Shown: piece by piece, positions 1 through 10,236 of the stretch
How the letters are laid out: each line of letters starts with the position of its first letter
Position numbering within the stretch: the first letter of the stretch is position 1
Origin: Dirofilaria immitis
Lineage: Eukaryota > Nematoda > Chromadorea > Rhabditida > Onchocercidae
Length of the DNA stretch: 64,000 nt
Direction: 5' to 3'
Assembly (NCBI GenBank): GCA_024305405.1
Contig: JAKNDB010000075.1
Coordinates: forward strand, 434,001-498,000
Translations under genes and position numbers: made by a program
Notes under the pieces: model-generated
Databases searched by the model: none
What the model was told of the DNA's origin: nothing
What the model saw: only the letters and a program-made list of their open reading frames with translations

Positions 1-21
1 GATATGATGATGGGAAGATAA
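1..21 (+). CDS. 3' end of mini-collagen gene, copy A (partial)
   Basis: The window opens inside the last exon of the leftmost of three related small collagen genes. Only the final residues, Asp-Met-Met-Met-Gly-Arg, and a TAA at 19-21 are visible. They match the C-terminus of copy B (6580-6972) except for one fewer Met, and the following ~980 bases match the 3' flanks of copies B and C. The rest of the gene lies to the left of the window. Whether copy A is intact cannot be judged from here. Confidence 0.75.
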   Translation, partial: DMMMGR

Positions 22-985
22 AGCAATGATTAGTGAAATATACCTGTAATAATGGAATGCTCCTTTCCAGTTGTGTCCATTATGTCTTTTTTTTCTTTCA
101 TGAGCATATGTTGTGGTTGTGTTCATTCCACTATTTCACAAAATTTATAGGTCTAAAATATTTGGTGCGCTAACAGAATTTGATTATGAATGTTTGAATA
201 TAAAGCATGAATTTTGTAAAATAAATATTTTGGTATATATTTATTTGTTTGCTTATTAAAATATACTTGCATGTTTACATTTTTCGATTTTGCAATTTTG
301 ATTGCATTGGTTAATCTGTCAGAATTACTGCAAGATTATCAATAGTATCCTTATATTCTATATTTACAACGGAATGTACATGAGAAAAAGCCTATATTAA
401 TTTTAGATATAAAAATTGTTGAAGTAATATAAAGACGATGAAAAATTAAATCAGTTTGAAATAGAAAAAAAAAGGGTTAAATTTAATACTAATTGCTCTT
501 AATGGCTTTTTATAGAATTTAGATTTTTCACAACGATTGGTACATTTGTTTCATTTATTCATATGAAAAGCAAAAAAGTTTAATTTAATTACGTTTTTTT
601 GATTAAAAAATATTTAACATATAAATTGTTAAACTTTCACATCAAATTTCTTCAGAATCTTAATTAAATTCCTTTTTATTTTAATTTCAATTCAAGAATT
701 TTCTTCTAATATTTAATAATTCATTTAAATCTTTCTTATCATACATAGATAGGCATAGTTTAGTTATTTAAGAGCAATTAGTATACACATATATATATAT
801 TTTTATAATCTTTTTGTGAGTAGTATTTTTCTTCAAAAATTAAAGATATTAAGAAATAAAAGAGATTGGAGCTGTAACATTTCATTATTTTTGATTAATT
901 CTATCTTGCTATAAACAAGCCATGTTTGTTGCTAACGAAGTAAATTACTTGATGATAATGGTCATTGTACGATCAATTTACTAGT
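22..985. repeat. 3' flank of duplicated collagen unit, copy A
   Basis: This stretch aligns closely with the copy C flank (13862-14826) along its whole length and with the copy B flank (6973-7702) up to position 781. It contains the 3' UTR, an AATAAA around 220 and an inverted-repeat element (489-781). It holds no other gene. Homology to copy C stops near 985, just before the truncated end of the BEL element. Confidence 0.8.
489..781. mobile_element. MITE-like inverted-repeat element, copy A
   Basis: The element starts CTAATTGCTCTTAA and ends with the inverted sequence TTAAGAGCAATTAG. It is 293 bp, flanked by TA on both sides (487-488 and 782-783) and non-coding. TA target duplication and short terminal inverted repeats are typical of Tc1/mariner-derived miniature elements; the family assignment is inference. 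Equivalent copies lie at 7413-7702 and 14328-14619, and a reversed end fragment lies at 8019-8090. Confidence 0.65.
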
Positions 986-1018
986 TTACGGAAATAAATA
1001 CAACTATAAATACTACGG

Positions 1019-1060
1019 TAAAATGAATGAAATTCATGTTAATAATCTGACCAGTTGTAA
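1019..1060. repeat. 42 bp sequence shared with 22251-22291
   Basis: About 42 bp around ATGAATGAAATTCATG recur at 22251-22291 with a few mismatches, clustered at the right-hand end. Here the sequence abuts the truncated integrase end of the minus-strand BEL element. It could be a shared fragment of the missing 3' end of that element or an unrelated small repeat. Confidence 0.5.
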
Positions 1061-2787
1061 GTAAGTTAATGGGCGAGTATTCATAATACTCTCTATTTCG
1101 ATCACTAGGGTAACTAAATCCTTTCCTTTAATAATTTTCTACCAACGGCTTTTCTAAAGGCACCTTTCGTTATACCGACTATTCTTTCATAAATTCCTCC
1201 ACTCCACGGTGCCTTCGGCGTTATATACTTCCATATTATTCCTTTGCTTGTAAGAAAATTACTTAATTGTGATTCTTGTTTCTTGATCGCTCAATAGACT
1301 AGGTGGAATTGGCTAGCATTGTCTGATAGAATTATTTCAGGACAGCCTCATCGTGCTACGAATTTTCTTAACGCAGTAAGAAAACTTTCTGCAGATAAAT
1401 CATCTGCTAATTCTAAATGCACTGCACGGGTTGTGAAACATGTAAATAGTGCTACCCACCTTTTCGCCATTCCAACTTCAGTTTTAGCAGTGACAGAGCC
1501 TAAATAATCCAATCCGATTCGAGCAAATATTCTGGGTCGTACTGTTCGGGATTCATGGTAGTCAGGCATGGGTGGCAGTTTAAACGATTTGGCTTTCCAT
1601 CGTTTACATCCGTAACATTTATTCAACACTCTCTTGACTTCGACTCTTCCTTTAGGTATCCAATATAATCTTTTTAATTCAAAAATTGTATGAGGAATGC
1701 CGTCATGATGAATTTTTTCATGGTATGTTTGAATAATAATTTCTGTTATTCGATTATATCTCGGGAGGTATGTTAAATATGAGATACAACTACCACTACT
1801 TGGAAATTGCAACTGACCTTTAAACTTCCATAATCCCATTACGAAATCCAAGTTGCGCTTCTTTATTTCCTCTACTGATAGTCCTTCCGATTGAGCTTGT
1901 CTGAGTAACAATTCAACGGCAAATTCATATTCATATGGAGTGATTTGAATTCCCTGTGTTATATTGCTTAATAACCAGGAAATTTATCTTTGGATATTAG
2001 TTTAAGAAATTTCAAAGCTCTTACGGTAGTTCGGACCATTCGTGACCAATTGCTGAACCGATTTGCATCGACAAATCTGATTGATATTTTGGTAATAGCT
2101 TCTTGAATCGCTATAACTACTGCTTGTTCTCTTTCTTCGTCTATGGTTTCTTCGTTATCGCTTTCTTGTTTGATATCATATTCCCAATGAGGCCAATTTG
2201 ATTCTTTCTCCTTCAGCCATTCGGGCCCATTCCACCAAAGTATGAGATTTGCCAGATCGCTTGGTGATATTTCTTTCGTAGCTATGTCTGCTGGATTGCA
2301 CTCAGAATACATCGATACGCAAATTTGGTCTTTCGTATCTCCTCGACTCGATTTTGGATAAATCTTGGTAAGAGTCGAGAATGGTTTTGTATCCAGTGCA
2401 ATGCGCACCGCGAATCTGACCATAAAATCACCCGTGCATTTTCAAATTCCAATTATTTGATGACAAATTGAGCTGCTCTTACCCAATTAAGATTGCTAAT
2501 AGTTCGAGTTTCGGTATCGTCATCGTTTTGATTGGGGCTACTCTTGATTTGGCAAAAATCAAGGACGTTGTCGGACTCTGTTTCACATAAATTGCCGCTG
2601 CATATGCTTTGGTGGACGCGTCAGTGAACACGTGGATACTTGTATATTGAAATATGTTGATAACAGTGCGTGGTATCTCCTTTACGTATGTTGGCCATAG
2701 AGTTATAAGGGAATTCCACGTTTGGTTTTCGTGCTCGTTTAGTAGAAGATTCTCAGTTTCGTTGTAGATTTCTTTGGAGTTACGACT
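1061..2787 (-). pseudogene. BEL element 1: RNase H and integrase remnant
   Basis: Reading right to left on the minus strand, the 1968-2787 part shows RNase H features (a Asp-Ala-Ser-type motif and a Cys-Asn-Pro-Ala-Asp-Ile-Ala-Thr segment). The 1348-1911 ORF holds the zinc-binding H2C2 domain (His-Glu-Lys-Ile-His-His, later Cys-Tyr-Gly-Cys-Lys-Arg-Trp) and the start of the catalytic core (Gly-Leu-Asp-Tyr-Leu-Gly). Further core segments (Ser-Asp-Asn-Ala-Ser; Pro-Trp-Ser-Gly-Gly-Ile-Tyr-Glu-Arg) are readable at 1090-1340 in other frames. Stops and frame changes separate the pieces, so no functional enzyme is encoded. Confidence 0.85.
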
Positions 2788-3883
2788 TCATGATGTGGTA
2801 GATAATGGATAATGCCGTCTTGATTTGTTTGTTTTTACTTCTTCGATGACGTTAGATTGTAACTGTTCATTGATTGTTTCACTGTATTTTCGTAACAGAT
2901 CTTTGCCATTTTGAAGTCGTCTGATCAATGACTGTAACCTATCTAGACACAAACCAAAATTGTCGTTTAGCTTGAGGTTTGTTTCTTTCAATGGCCATGA
3001 CACCTGATACCGTCCATTGATTTTCGTAATGCTGTCTTAAATTGGTTTAAGGCTTGTTCATTATCTTCGTCATCAGGTTTGTCTTGTATTCCAATAACTT
3101 CTAATTTCCAGAAGCGGTCTATGTCTGCGGTAATACTATTGACGGATACAGTTGTTGATGTTCTTTGTGGCAATTCGGATGTTGGCGTAATACCTTTTAC
3201 AGTTTGATATAGTTGTCACTCCAGTGAATTTAGGTGGTCTTGTTGTGTCTCCACTGCCAGCTAATATCGGACCAACCTTAGTATTTATCAAGGAAAATCC
3301 TGATCTTATGACTTGGCATTGCTTAAATGGGATGAATTGAGAGAAGTAGTCAGCTCCGATGAGTATATCGGGGCGTTCTACGCATCTTAAACTTCTGCCT
3401 AATTGAATTTGATTCGTGATACTTGGTACGTCCCGTTGGTCTAATGGAATTATCAGCAGTGAGTTGGTTAAATATTCTACCACATTCACTTTGAGGAATA
3501 TGGTCTGGGAGTCAGTGGTGTTTACTCCAATAACCGTTGTATAGTACGAAGATGAAGTTGGGTATTTATTGCTGAATGAGGCAATCCTTATGATTCCATT
3601 TCACCGATGTTTGCGCACCAGTATCAAAGAGTACTGTAGCTCCGCTTTGAATCTCCTGATTAACTGGATTGATAACATTGACCTTTCTGCATAGAAGTAA
3701 AACTTTTCTCTTTGATCCATTTGGTTTTTGTTTGTAATATTGACATTCACTTGGCTTCTTCTTTATTTGTTTCGTCGTGCCCTCGATACTTCTTTTCGTA
3801 TAATGCTGTGTTGCGAGGGCCTTTGCAGTAAAAACAGGAACGTTTTCTGCTTTTACAATCCGTCGTCTTGTGACTATTATCAA
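2788..3883 (-). pseudogene. BEL element 1: protease and N-terminal RT remnant
   Basis: Minus-strand ORF pieces at 3566-3883, 3136-3489, 2988-3173 and 2788-3003 correspond to the aspartic peptidase region and the linker into reverse transcriptase. The catalytic Asp-Thr-Gly-Ala lies in the 3566-3883 piece; the Gly-Ala-Asp-Tyr-Phe segment lies in the next. The linker resembles the equivalent part of element 2 (Leu-Asn-Asp-Asn-Phe-Gly-Leu-Cys). The polymerase palm with its catalytic aspartates is not readable between here and the RNase H segment, so a deletion is likely there. Confidence 0.75.
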
Positions 3884-5105
3884 AAGAGTTCAAACAGATC
3901 TTTAATTCCTTCAAACGTTCCGTTCTTTGTTTTACTGTTGAGTAAACCTGACACTCATTATCCCAATGATCTTTATTACAAAATGTGCAGGGTCTTTTTG
4001 TTTTAATCCCTTTTGCCTTTGATTTGGGAATTAACACCGTTAATGCTGAGGTTTCATTAGGGATAAATCGCGAAAATGGTTTTGACTTACTCTTTACTGA
4101 TTCTTGATTTCTTATCGTATTCAGGGATTGGATCCTCATTACTTCTTCACTTCTGAGCACGAGTTTCCCGAGAAGTTGTCTCAGCTTATTTACTGACCAT
4201 GATTCCTGTTACTTTTGTTGATAAATCTTTTTCAGAATCCATGTTGGCAGTCTGCTTTCAATTATTATTTCAATACTCGACTTCTCCAAGTTCTCGCCTA
4301 TGGCTTCCAGCTGTCGCAGTATTCTTTCGATACTTTCAACTGTCACTCTCCATTCCCGATCATTCTTTTTGGTCGAATACAGTTCATTATAGAGTGACCT
4401 CTTGATTGTATATGACTGACCAAATTTTTCGATAAGAACCGTTCTGATAACATTGTAATTTTCTGGGGTTATATCATATCCCCTTACAGCTTGTAAGGCA
4501 TCACCTTTCAAAAAAGCAATGAAATAATTTAATTTTTGGATATCTGGGATGTTTTGGAGATGTATTGCAGCATCAAATCTACTCCAAAATCCTCTCCATA
4601 ACTTTGGGTTACCGTCAAATATTGGTAACGGTAACTGGGGCAAATTCACTGTTGTGTGATTTGCTGATTGTATCGTTTCGTTCTGTTGAGTCAGTACTCC
4701 TTTTTAGTGCTTTTTCTAAGCGTTGGAGTATTAACTCCGAATCTTTTTCATACATTTTAAGAGTAATTATTACATCTTTACTATCACTAATTAATCTTAA
4801 AATACCTGTTTCATCGTCCACCATTTGTGCGTATTTTTCTTCTTCCTCTCACCTTTTTTGCGGGGAGGAAATTTGTTGAATATACAGCTTGCACTCTTTA
4901 TTGGTCGTTTCGAGAGATTCCAGATATGATTCGAGGCGCATCATTTTCTCCTCGATGATTCGTTTTCTTGTTTCGTGTTGCTCTTGGATTTCTTCTACAG
5001 TCATCATTGGATCCATTTTCTCCAAATCCATTTTTTGGTTTCTTCCAGAAGGCTTGACGCCTCTTCTTTCACCGGTTGAACAGCTTTAACTATTGCAGCT
5101 GACAT
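3747..5105 (-). pseudogene. BEL element 1: gag remnant
   Basis: The gag start codon appears to be at 5105-5103 (minus), immediately after the primer-binding site. Pieces at 4849-5031, 4615-4824, 4209-4649 and 3747-4160 follow the same order as the intact-length gag of element 2: a coiled N-terminal region, the DUF1759-like capsid segment (Phe-Asp-Gly-Asn-Pro-Lys-Leu-Trp) and three CCHC-type knuckles. The first knuckle is complete (CTFCNKDHWDNEC); the second has lost a Cys and the third its last Cys. Frame breaks occur between all pieces. Confidence 0.8.
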
Positions 5106-5122
5106 TCCCGGTTCGTTGCACC
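5106..5122 (-). other. primer-binding site of BEL element 1
   Basis: On the minus strand TGGTGCAACGAACCGGG begins at 5122. It starts TGG, as expected for complementarity to a tRNA 3' CCA end, and parallels TGGTGCCACGAGCCGGG in element 2. The gag ATG follows immediately, leaving essentially no untranslated leader. The primer tRNA was not identified. Confidence 0.6.
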
Positions 5123-5133
5123 AATTTTATTTT

Positions 5134-5485
5134 TGTTGTTATTTTTGTTGATTAGACTGAACTGAGTTTGAATTTGGTGGAAGTTGCATTTGATGGAGAA
5201 GGGTTCTTTGTGGAGGAATTCAGGACTTGTAAGTTGGAGCACAAGAAGAATGTATTAGCAATTTATTTTAAAGAAAACGGGAACGTTGATCTTGGTAAAA
5301 CTGTAGACAACTGTATAAACACCAAAAAAATAAAATAAAAAAAACTGATGCGATACAAAGTCATGGTCCTTTATAAAGAAAATTTTGTAAGGAGGAGATT
5401 AACAAGGATGGATATATTTAGACATAAGAAATCCTTTATGGAATGAGAACATACGCAGGAAACGGCGCCATGAGAATTGTTTACA
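5134..5485 (-). repeat. probable 5' LTR of BEL element 1
   Basis: Non-coding sequence directly upstream of the primer-binding site. On the minus strand it would begin TGTAAACAATTC (5485) and end AACAACA (5134), giving TG...CA ends like the LTR of element 2, which ends CCACAACA. A TATAAAG lies inside near 5375 on the minus strand. With no second copy in the window, the 5485 boundary is a guess. Confidence 0.45.
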
Positions 5486-5640
5486 TTCCATAAGCAACGA
5501 ATGATTCATATGAAAAAATAAAGATTTAGAAATATTAAAAATTAGTTTCGAGAAAATTCTCGACAAATTGAACTTAAATTTTTAATTTATTTTTTCTTAC
5601 TTAATATTTCTTCATTTGTCGATACTACGATATTGGCTAA

Positions 5641-5778
5641 TGCCGTTTAATAAAATAGAGAAATGGAGAATGTAATCCATCTGATAGAATCGAAAAGGAA
5701 ACGGGTTAATATTCCCGTACCTGGATACGGAGATAAATATTCATCGTGAGAATTTAGCGCGGTAACGCAAATGAACTC
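5641..5778 (+). rRNA. 28S rRNA gene fragment (scrap)
   Basis: About 138 bases resemble an internal segment of nematode 28S rRNA. Recognisable blocks are GGTTAATATTCCCGTACC, CTGGATACGGAGAT and CGGTAACGCAAATGAACTC, in the order and spacing I recall for the large-subunit gene. The match stops abruptly at both ends and the flanks are ordinary AT-rich DNA, so this is a dispersed rDNA fragment and not a functional gene. It lies between the BEL LTR and collagen copy B. Recognition is from memory. Confidence 0.65.
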
Positions 5779-5825
5779 TTATTTTTTCGAAAATTTTCCT
5801 TTTTCCACTTTTTCTTTTACATGAA

Positions 5826-5889
5826 TAATAAAAAATCCGGCAATTTGAATGACTTACATTAATAATAAAAATCCGGCAATTTGAAATGA
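5826..5889. repeat. short tandem repeat
   Basis: Two imperfect copies of a ~34 bp unit containing AAATCCGGCAATTTGA lie side by side. There is no coding potential. Confidence 0.6.
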
Positions 5890-6344
5890 CGATATTGTAG
5901 TCATATCTATTTTATTTGCTTTCTTCTGTTTATAACTTTGTTTATTTAATCTAAAATCAAATCTTCTTTTCTTTCACAGTGAATCAAGTTTAACTAAAAC
6001 TTATTAGAATTATTATTAATAATAGACTTCATATAAAATTCATTACATTATGTTTATGTTTCTCAATAATATGAAAATCATGAATTGTCATAATCTAAAA
6101 ATTATCCATCTTAAAGCTTGATCCCACTGAAGCATTTTCTTTCTGAAGCATGAAGTTTCGCAATATCAAAATTGAGAAACTGAAATTTCGTATTTCATTT
6201 CAATTTTTCCTGGTAGTTGTAACAAGTACACCATCAACAGAACTTTTTAATATTACCGAAAATAGGAAAAGCGAGAAGAAATATGAATTTGGAAGAATAT
6301 TACAAGATAAACGATTTGATGATTTATAATTTACAACAAAATCG
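5890..6344. other. intergenic, upstream of collagen copy B
   Basis: AT-rich sequence with no ORF, RNA gene or repeat that I can recognise. Homology between copies B and C begins at about 6345 (13240 in copy C), so this stretch is outside the duplicated unit. Confidence 0.5.
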
Positions 6345-6556
6345 GATAATAATAATGTTATTGAAGAGGAAAAATATTTCTTTGTTCTACGAACTTCCGG
6401 AAAGATTCATATCAGATATCTAATTCTTAATAGAAGTATGTAACTTCTCGGTGAAATTCACTTCACTGTTTTTAATTTCAAATCAAGTCTTTTCTTCCAA
6501 TTCTGACAAAGCTGTAATCGACAAGAAGTTGGTAGAATTATAGTTCATTGCGCACA

Positions 6557-6567
6557 GCTAACTTCAG
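6557..6567 (+). promoter_or_regulatory. likely trans-splice acceptor of collagen copy B
   Basis: The pyrimidine-poor but canonical AGCTAACTTCAG ends at 6567, 12 bases before the ATG, and is conserved in copy C (ends 13464). Nematode mRNAs commonly receive SL1 at such a site close to the start codon. No clear TATA box was chosen. Confidence 0.45.
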
Positions 6568-6579
6568 ATTATCGTATCA

Positions 6580-6972
6580 ATGCATCATTCCCATTCTTTA
6601 TTGTTGGTTTTCTGCGCCACTTTCGTAGCCCAGGTGAGTTTCTTAACTAATTATTTCTAAGCAAAGAAAGTATTAAAAATTCTAATAGTTCGAGAATTTT
6701 TCGAGACATTCTGCAAATTTTATTTTAAGGCTTGCGGCCCATCACAGATGAGAGGACCACCAGGACTGCGAGGACGAGATGGTCAAGTTGGTGAACCAGG
6801 ACAAAAAGGGCCGCCAGGACTTGAGGGAGCAGTAGGAAATAAAGGTGAAAATGGAGACCCTGGGCATCGAGGTCCGCCAGGCGAAACTGGAGCTATGGGG
6901 CCGAAAGGTGACGTGGGCGATAAAGGGATGGGAGGCATAAGAGGACAAGATATGATGATGATGGGAAGATAA
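6580..6972 (+). CDS. small secreted collagen-like protein, copy B
   Basis: Two exons, 6580-6633 and 6730-6972, with a 96-base GT...AG intron in phase 0. The product is ~98 residues. Exon 1 encodes a hydrophobic signal peptide (MHHSHSLLLVFCATFVAQ). Exon 2 begins Ala-Cys-Gly-Pro-Ser-Gln and then gives 22 uninterrupted Gly-X-Y triplets before a Met-rich tail (MMMMGR). Pro occupies the Y position in several triplets (Gly-Pro-Pro, Gly-Glu-Pro, Gly-Asp-Pro), the usual target of prolyl 4-hydroxylase. Nematode cuticle collagens are about three times longer, with N- and C-terminal Cys clusters; this protein has one Cys in the mature part and no second triple-helical block. It is probably a secreted trimeric collagen fragment. 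An AATAAA lies at 7144. An antisense ORF over exon 2 is a shadow of the repeat. Confidence 0.8.
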
Positions 6973-7412
6973 AGCAATGATTAGTGAAATATGCCTGTGA
7001 TAACGCTCCTTTCCAATCATGCCCATTTTGTTTTTTTTTTCTTTCATGAGCGTATGTTGTGGTTGTGTTCATTCCACTGTTTCACAAAATTTATAGGTGT
7101 AATTTGTTTATGAGTGTTTGAATATAAAGCATGAAATTTGTAAAATAAATATTTTGGTATATATTTATTTGTTTGCTTATTAAAATATACTTGCATGTTT
7201 ACATTTTTCGATTTTGCAATTTTGATTGCATTGGTTAATCTGTCAGAATTACTGCAAGATTATCAATGGTATCCTTATATTCTATATTTACAACGGAATG
7301 TACATGAGAAAAAGCCTATATTAATTTTAGATATAAAAATCGTTGAAGTAATATAAAGACGATGAAAAATTAAATCAGTTTGAAATAGGAAAAAAAAGGG
7401 TTAAATTTAATA

Positions 7413-7702
7413 CTAATTGCTCTTAATGGCTTTTTATAGAATTTAGATTTTTCACAACGATTGGTACATTTGTTTCATTTATTCATATGAAAAGCAAAAA
7501 AGTTTAATTTAATTACGTTTTTTTGATTAAAAATATTTAACATATAAATTGTTAAACTTTCACATCAAATTTCTTCAGAATCTTAATTAAATTTTTTTAT
7601 TTTAATTTCAATTCAAGAATTTTCTTCTAATATTTAATAATTCATTTAAATCTTTCTTATCATACATAGATAGGCATAGTTTAGTTATTTAAGAGCAATT
7701 AG
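7413..7702. mobile_element. MITE-like inverted-repeat element, copy B
   Basis: 290 bp with the same CTAATTGCTCTTAA terminal inverted repeats as copies A and C, with TA on each side. It sits at the same place in the duplicated unit, so it was inserted before the unit duplicated. Confidence 0.65.
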
Positions 7703-8018
7703 TAATTAAATATGGCAAATATATTGCAACAATTTAAACAACAACAACAAAAACAAACAACAAAGCAGAAGGAGAAAAATTGATTTTAATATTTTTTTCT
7801 TAATTTTACCTTTTTCTTTAATTAATAAATAACTATTAAGTTTCTATTAACTGAGACAAATTTCAGTGAATGTATAAAGGAAAATGATGAAACCACCACT
7901 CTCGAAAATAAATTATCTTTACAATGATGCTAAATATAGCTTTCTGTCTTTTTTTCCTTCTTCTCGAGAAATTTATGAAAAATTCTTAAACAAACTTCTA
8001 TTTTTTAAACAAACTCTA

Positions 8019-8090
8019 CTAATTGCTCTTAAATAACTAAACTATGCGTATCTATGTATGATAAGAAAGATTTAAATGAAAATTTAAATG
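8019..8090. mobile_element. inverted MITE end fragment
   Basis: Starts CTAATTGCTCTTAA after TA and continues as the reverse complement of the last ~65 bp of the MITE at 7413-7702. With the intact right end at 7640-7702 it makes an inverted repeat with ~315 bp between the arms. The far end of this copy is missing. Confidence 0.65.
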
Positions 8091-8218
8091 AATATCTAGC
8101 AATTCATTTTTATTACCTTCATTAATCAATTAATTGTATTAAATTATTATGTTTTTCGCTTGTTGCTTTTATTTGTTCCATGATTTTTTAATTATTGGCC
8201 TCTTTTTTTCGAAACATA

Positions 8219-8340
8219 ATATGCAAAAGGTAAATTGCAAGAAATGAAAAAAGTAAATTGCAAGAAATGCAAAAGGTAAATGCAAACGGTAAATTTCAAG
8301 AAATGCAAAAAAATTTTTAATATAAATATGCAAAAGGTGT
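8219..8340. repeat. imperfect short tandem repeat
   Basis: Four to five degenerate copies of a unit containing ATGCAAAAGGTAAATT and CAAGAAATG. It is non-coding. Confidence 0.55.
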
Positions 8341-9482
8341 GAGAAAAATTCTTTTTATTTAAAAAAATTTACTTTTTAAAAAAGAATATTTTTTGATAAT
8401 AATAATGAACTGCTCTTGAAATGATTTAATGAAATGAACTGATAAATAATTAATTATTATACTTTGTATCATTTCATTTTGGCCTTTTCCATGTACAGCA
8501 GACATTGATGAAGATAGTTATGAAGAAAATATTATTATGCTTGTCAAACTTTTTTTTGCTTTTTTTCTAAAACATATCTTCCATATGAATTAGCTAAGAT
8601 CTGTGAAGAGAAGGTGATATTTTTTTTCTTAATCTTTAGCTGTTATCTTCTACCGAAACTGGATCAACTGAATCAATGGGAACAGATTTAAATTTTTGAG
8701 CTAACTCACTCAACAAAATTAATTTTTTTATGGAAATTAATATAGTTCCAAAGGATCTTAAGTTCATTTTTATTTGGGCAATAGTTTGATTGCGATAGAT
8801 ATTACTGAGAAAATGTAAAAATGAAACATATGTGAATTAATTTACTAATAATGTTTTGTTAGTCTGTTTTTAAGTAACGAAATAATTATATTTTGACATA
8901 AATTCGATAGGATAAAAGTTTTCATTCTAGACATATATGTTATACATATAATAGATATTCAGTAATAATAACATTAAGTGAATAAAAAAACAGTCTTTGA
9001 ATCACTAATTACTTCATTAATTGCTTAGTCATACATTGATGTCGACAGTGGGAATTATGTTTTCGAATTAAAATTAAAATTTTTCTTTTAATAGATCAAA
9101 AAGGTTTGATATAATGTTGATGTCAATTTTTGCTTCATTTATGTTTAATTTTTTCTTTGTGCGACTTTTCCTCTGTTTGCCTCATAAAATTATTTCGCTT
9201 ATTTTTAAGCTTGATTTTAAATTCAAGTAATGCATTCTAAATCTCAATCTGAAGCACCTAGTAAGTTAACAGTTAATTTACTGATAAGGAAGTAGTGACA
9301 TTTTTATACCTTAATGTGTTGTAAAGCTGTAGTGATAATATAATATTAATGTGAATATAATAATTTTCCATTGCAAACTTATATTATAATAATAATGATG
9401 ATATTGATATAATAATATTATCAATAATAATAGTAAAAATAATAATGCTAATAATAATACATACTGATACTACAAAATTTAA

Positions 9483-10236
9483 ATAGCCTTGCAGCAAATA
9501 TTATAAGATTGTTCGTTATGTCTCATAAAAGTTGTTGCTGAAGGTAAGCATTGGCATCCTTCTGGACACATATCGTTTTCGATTGAATCCTCCAACGAAC
9601 ATAATACGTACATATACTTTCCCATTATTAGCATTTCTCGTTCTTCGGAGCATTCTATAATATAAACTAACATTTTTCCAAGGAAAAGATTTCTGTAGAC
9701 GTTGGATATATTTTACAAGACTGGTGATTTGGCACGTCATCATTTGCTATTTGGTTCTAACTTCAATGATAGTAGGGAAGAATAGGTTTGAGTTATATTT
9801 GTTGAATAATTTACCAGGAAAGATAACGTTAGATCTGAGTTTGTAACAAATATAATGAGATTCTGTCAAACTGTATATGCATTCAGCATTGATATCATAA
9901 CAGTCCGTCGAAGGGGAACCCGAAACCTGGTTCACTTCTAATTCTTAAGGTATCGTAGCATACATCTATAATAATCTACCGGATGGTATTTTTTTGCTTT
10001 TCAATCCTTAACTATCAAAAAAATAAGAGAAAGTGAAAAACTATTCTTGCGTCTTTCTATTTCATTATTTTCTCGTTACAGTTACTTGATGATGTATTTT
10101 TTACTTATGTTTATCATAAAGTTAGTTATTGCTATAATGAGATATAGAGTTAAAATGAAATACTTGGAAACTTACCGATAGATGCATAGATTGATACGAC
10201 AATGCATGTAATAAATATAATTTCAACGTAGGAAAT
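9483..10236 (-). CDS. possible secreted Cys-rich protein (uncertain gene model)
   Basis: Three minus-strand exon-like blocks. Block 1 (10176-10236) follows TTTCAG and ends at GTAAGT; it encodes a hydrophobic signal-like stretch (EIIFITCIVVSIYASI). Block 2 (9815-9937) joins in phase and carries three Cys (STDCYDINAECIYSL...YICY). Block 3 (about 9483-9700) contains a CPEGCQCLP segment and a C-terminal ICC, reminiscent of lustrin/EB-type Cys-rich nematode proteins. The junction into block 3 does not resolve to one frame by eye and the start codon was not found. This may be a real small secreted protein, a decaying copy, or chance. Family assignment is tentative. Confidence 0.3.

Larger units (their letters stand above)
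1061..5485 (-). mobile_element. BEL/Pao LTR retrotransposon, truncated and inactive (element 1)
   Basis: A minus-strand BEL/Pao element whose domains run right to left: an inferred LTR (5134-5485), primer-binding site, gag, aspartic protease, reverse transcriptase, RNase H and integrase. Every reading frame is broken repeatedly. It ends near 1061 inside the integrase, in the conserved Asn-Thr-Arg-Pro-Leu-Thr segment, so the integrase C-terminus, any env and the 3' LTR are missing. It is related to but distinct from element 2 at 40-46 kb, having a different leader and LTR. Without a second LTR its exact edges and target duplication cannot be fixed. Confidence 0.88.
6345..7702. repeat. duplicated collagen unit, copy B
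   Basis: This ~1.36 kb segment aligns with 13240-14619 (copy C) and, from 6954, with 1-781 (copy A). It holds ~230 bp of 5' flank, the two-exon mini-collagen gene, its 3' UTR and the MITE-like element. Homology ends exactly at the right end of the MITE (7702), whereas A and C stay alike for ~205 bp further. Confidence 0.85.
7703..9482. other. intergenic with repeats
   Basis: AT-rich, no gene seen. It contains a reversed MITE end (8019-8090), an imperfect short repeat (8219-8340) and an imperfect TAA-type microsatellite around 9376-9465. Confidence 0.5.

Noticed and set aside
6742..7047. Antisense ORFs across collagen exon 2 (also at 13621-13948)
   Set aside because: Gly-X-Y repeats read open on the opposite strand as Pro/Ser-rich shadows; the sense strand has the signal peptide, splice sites and triple helix.
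9376..9465. TAA-rich stretch as a CRISPR-like or regulatory array
   Set aside because: It is an irregular microsatellite without regular spacers, and the genome is eukaryotic.
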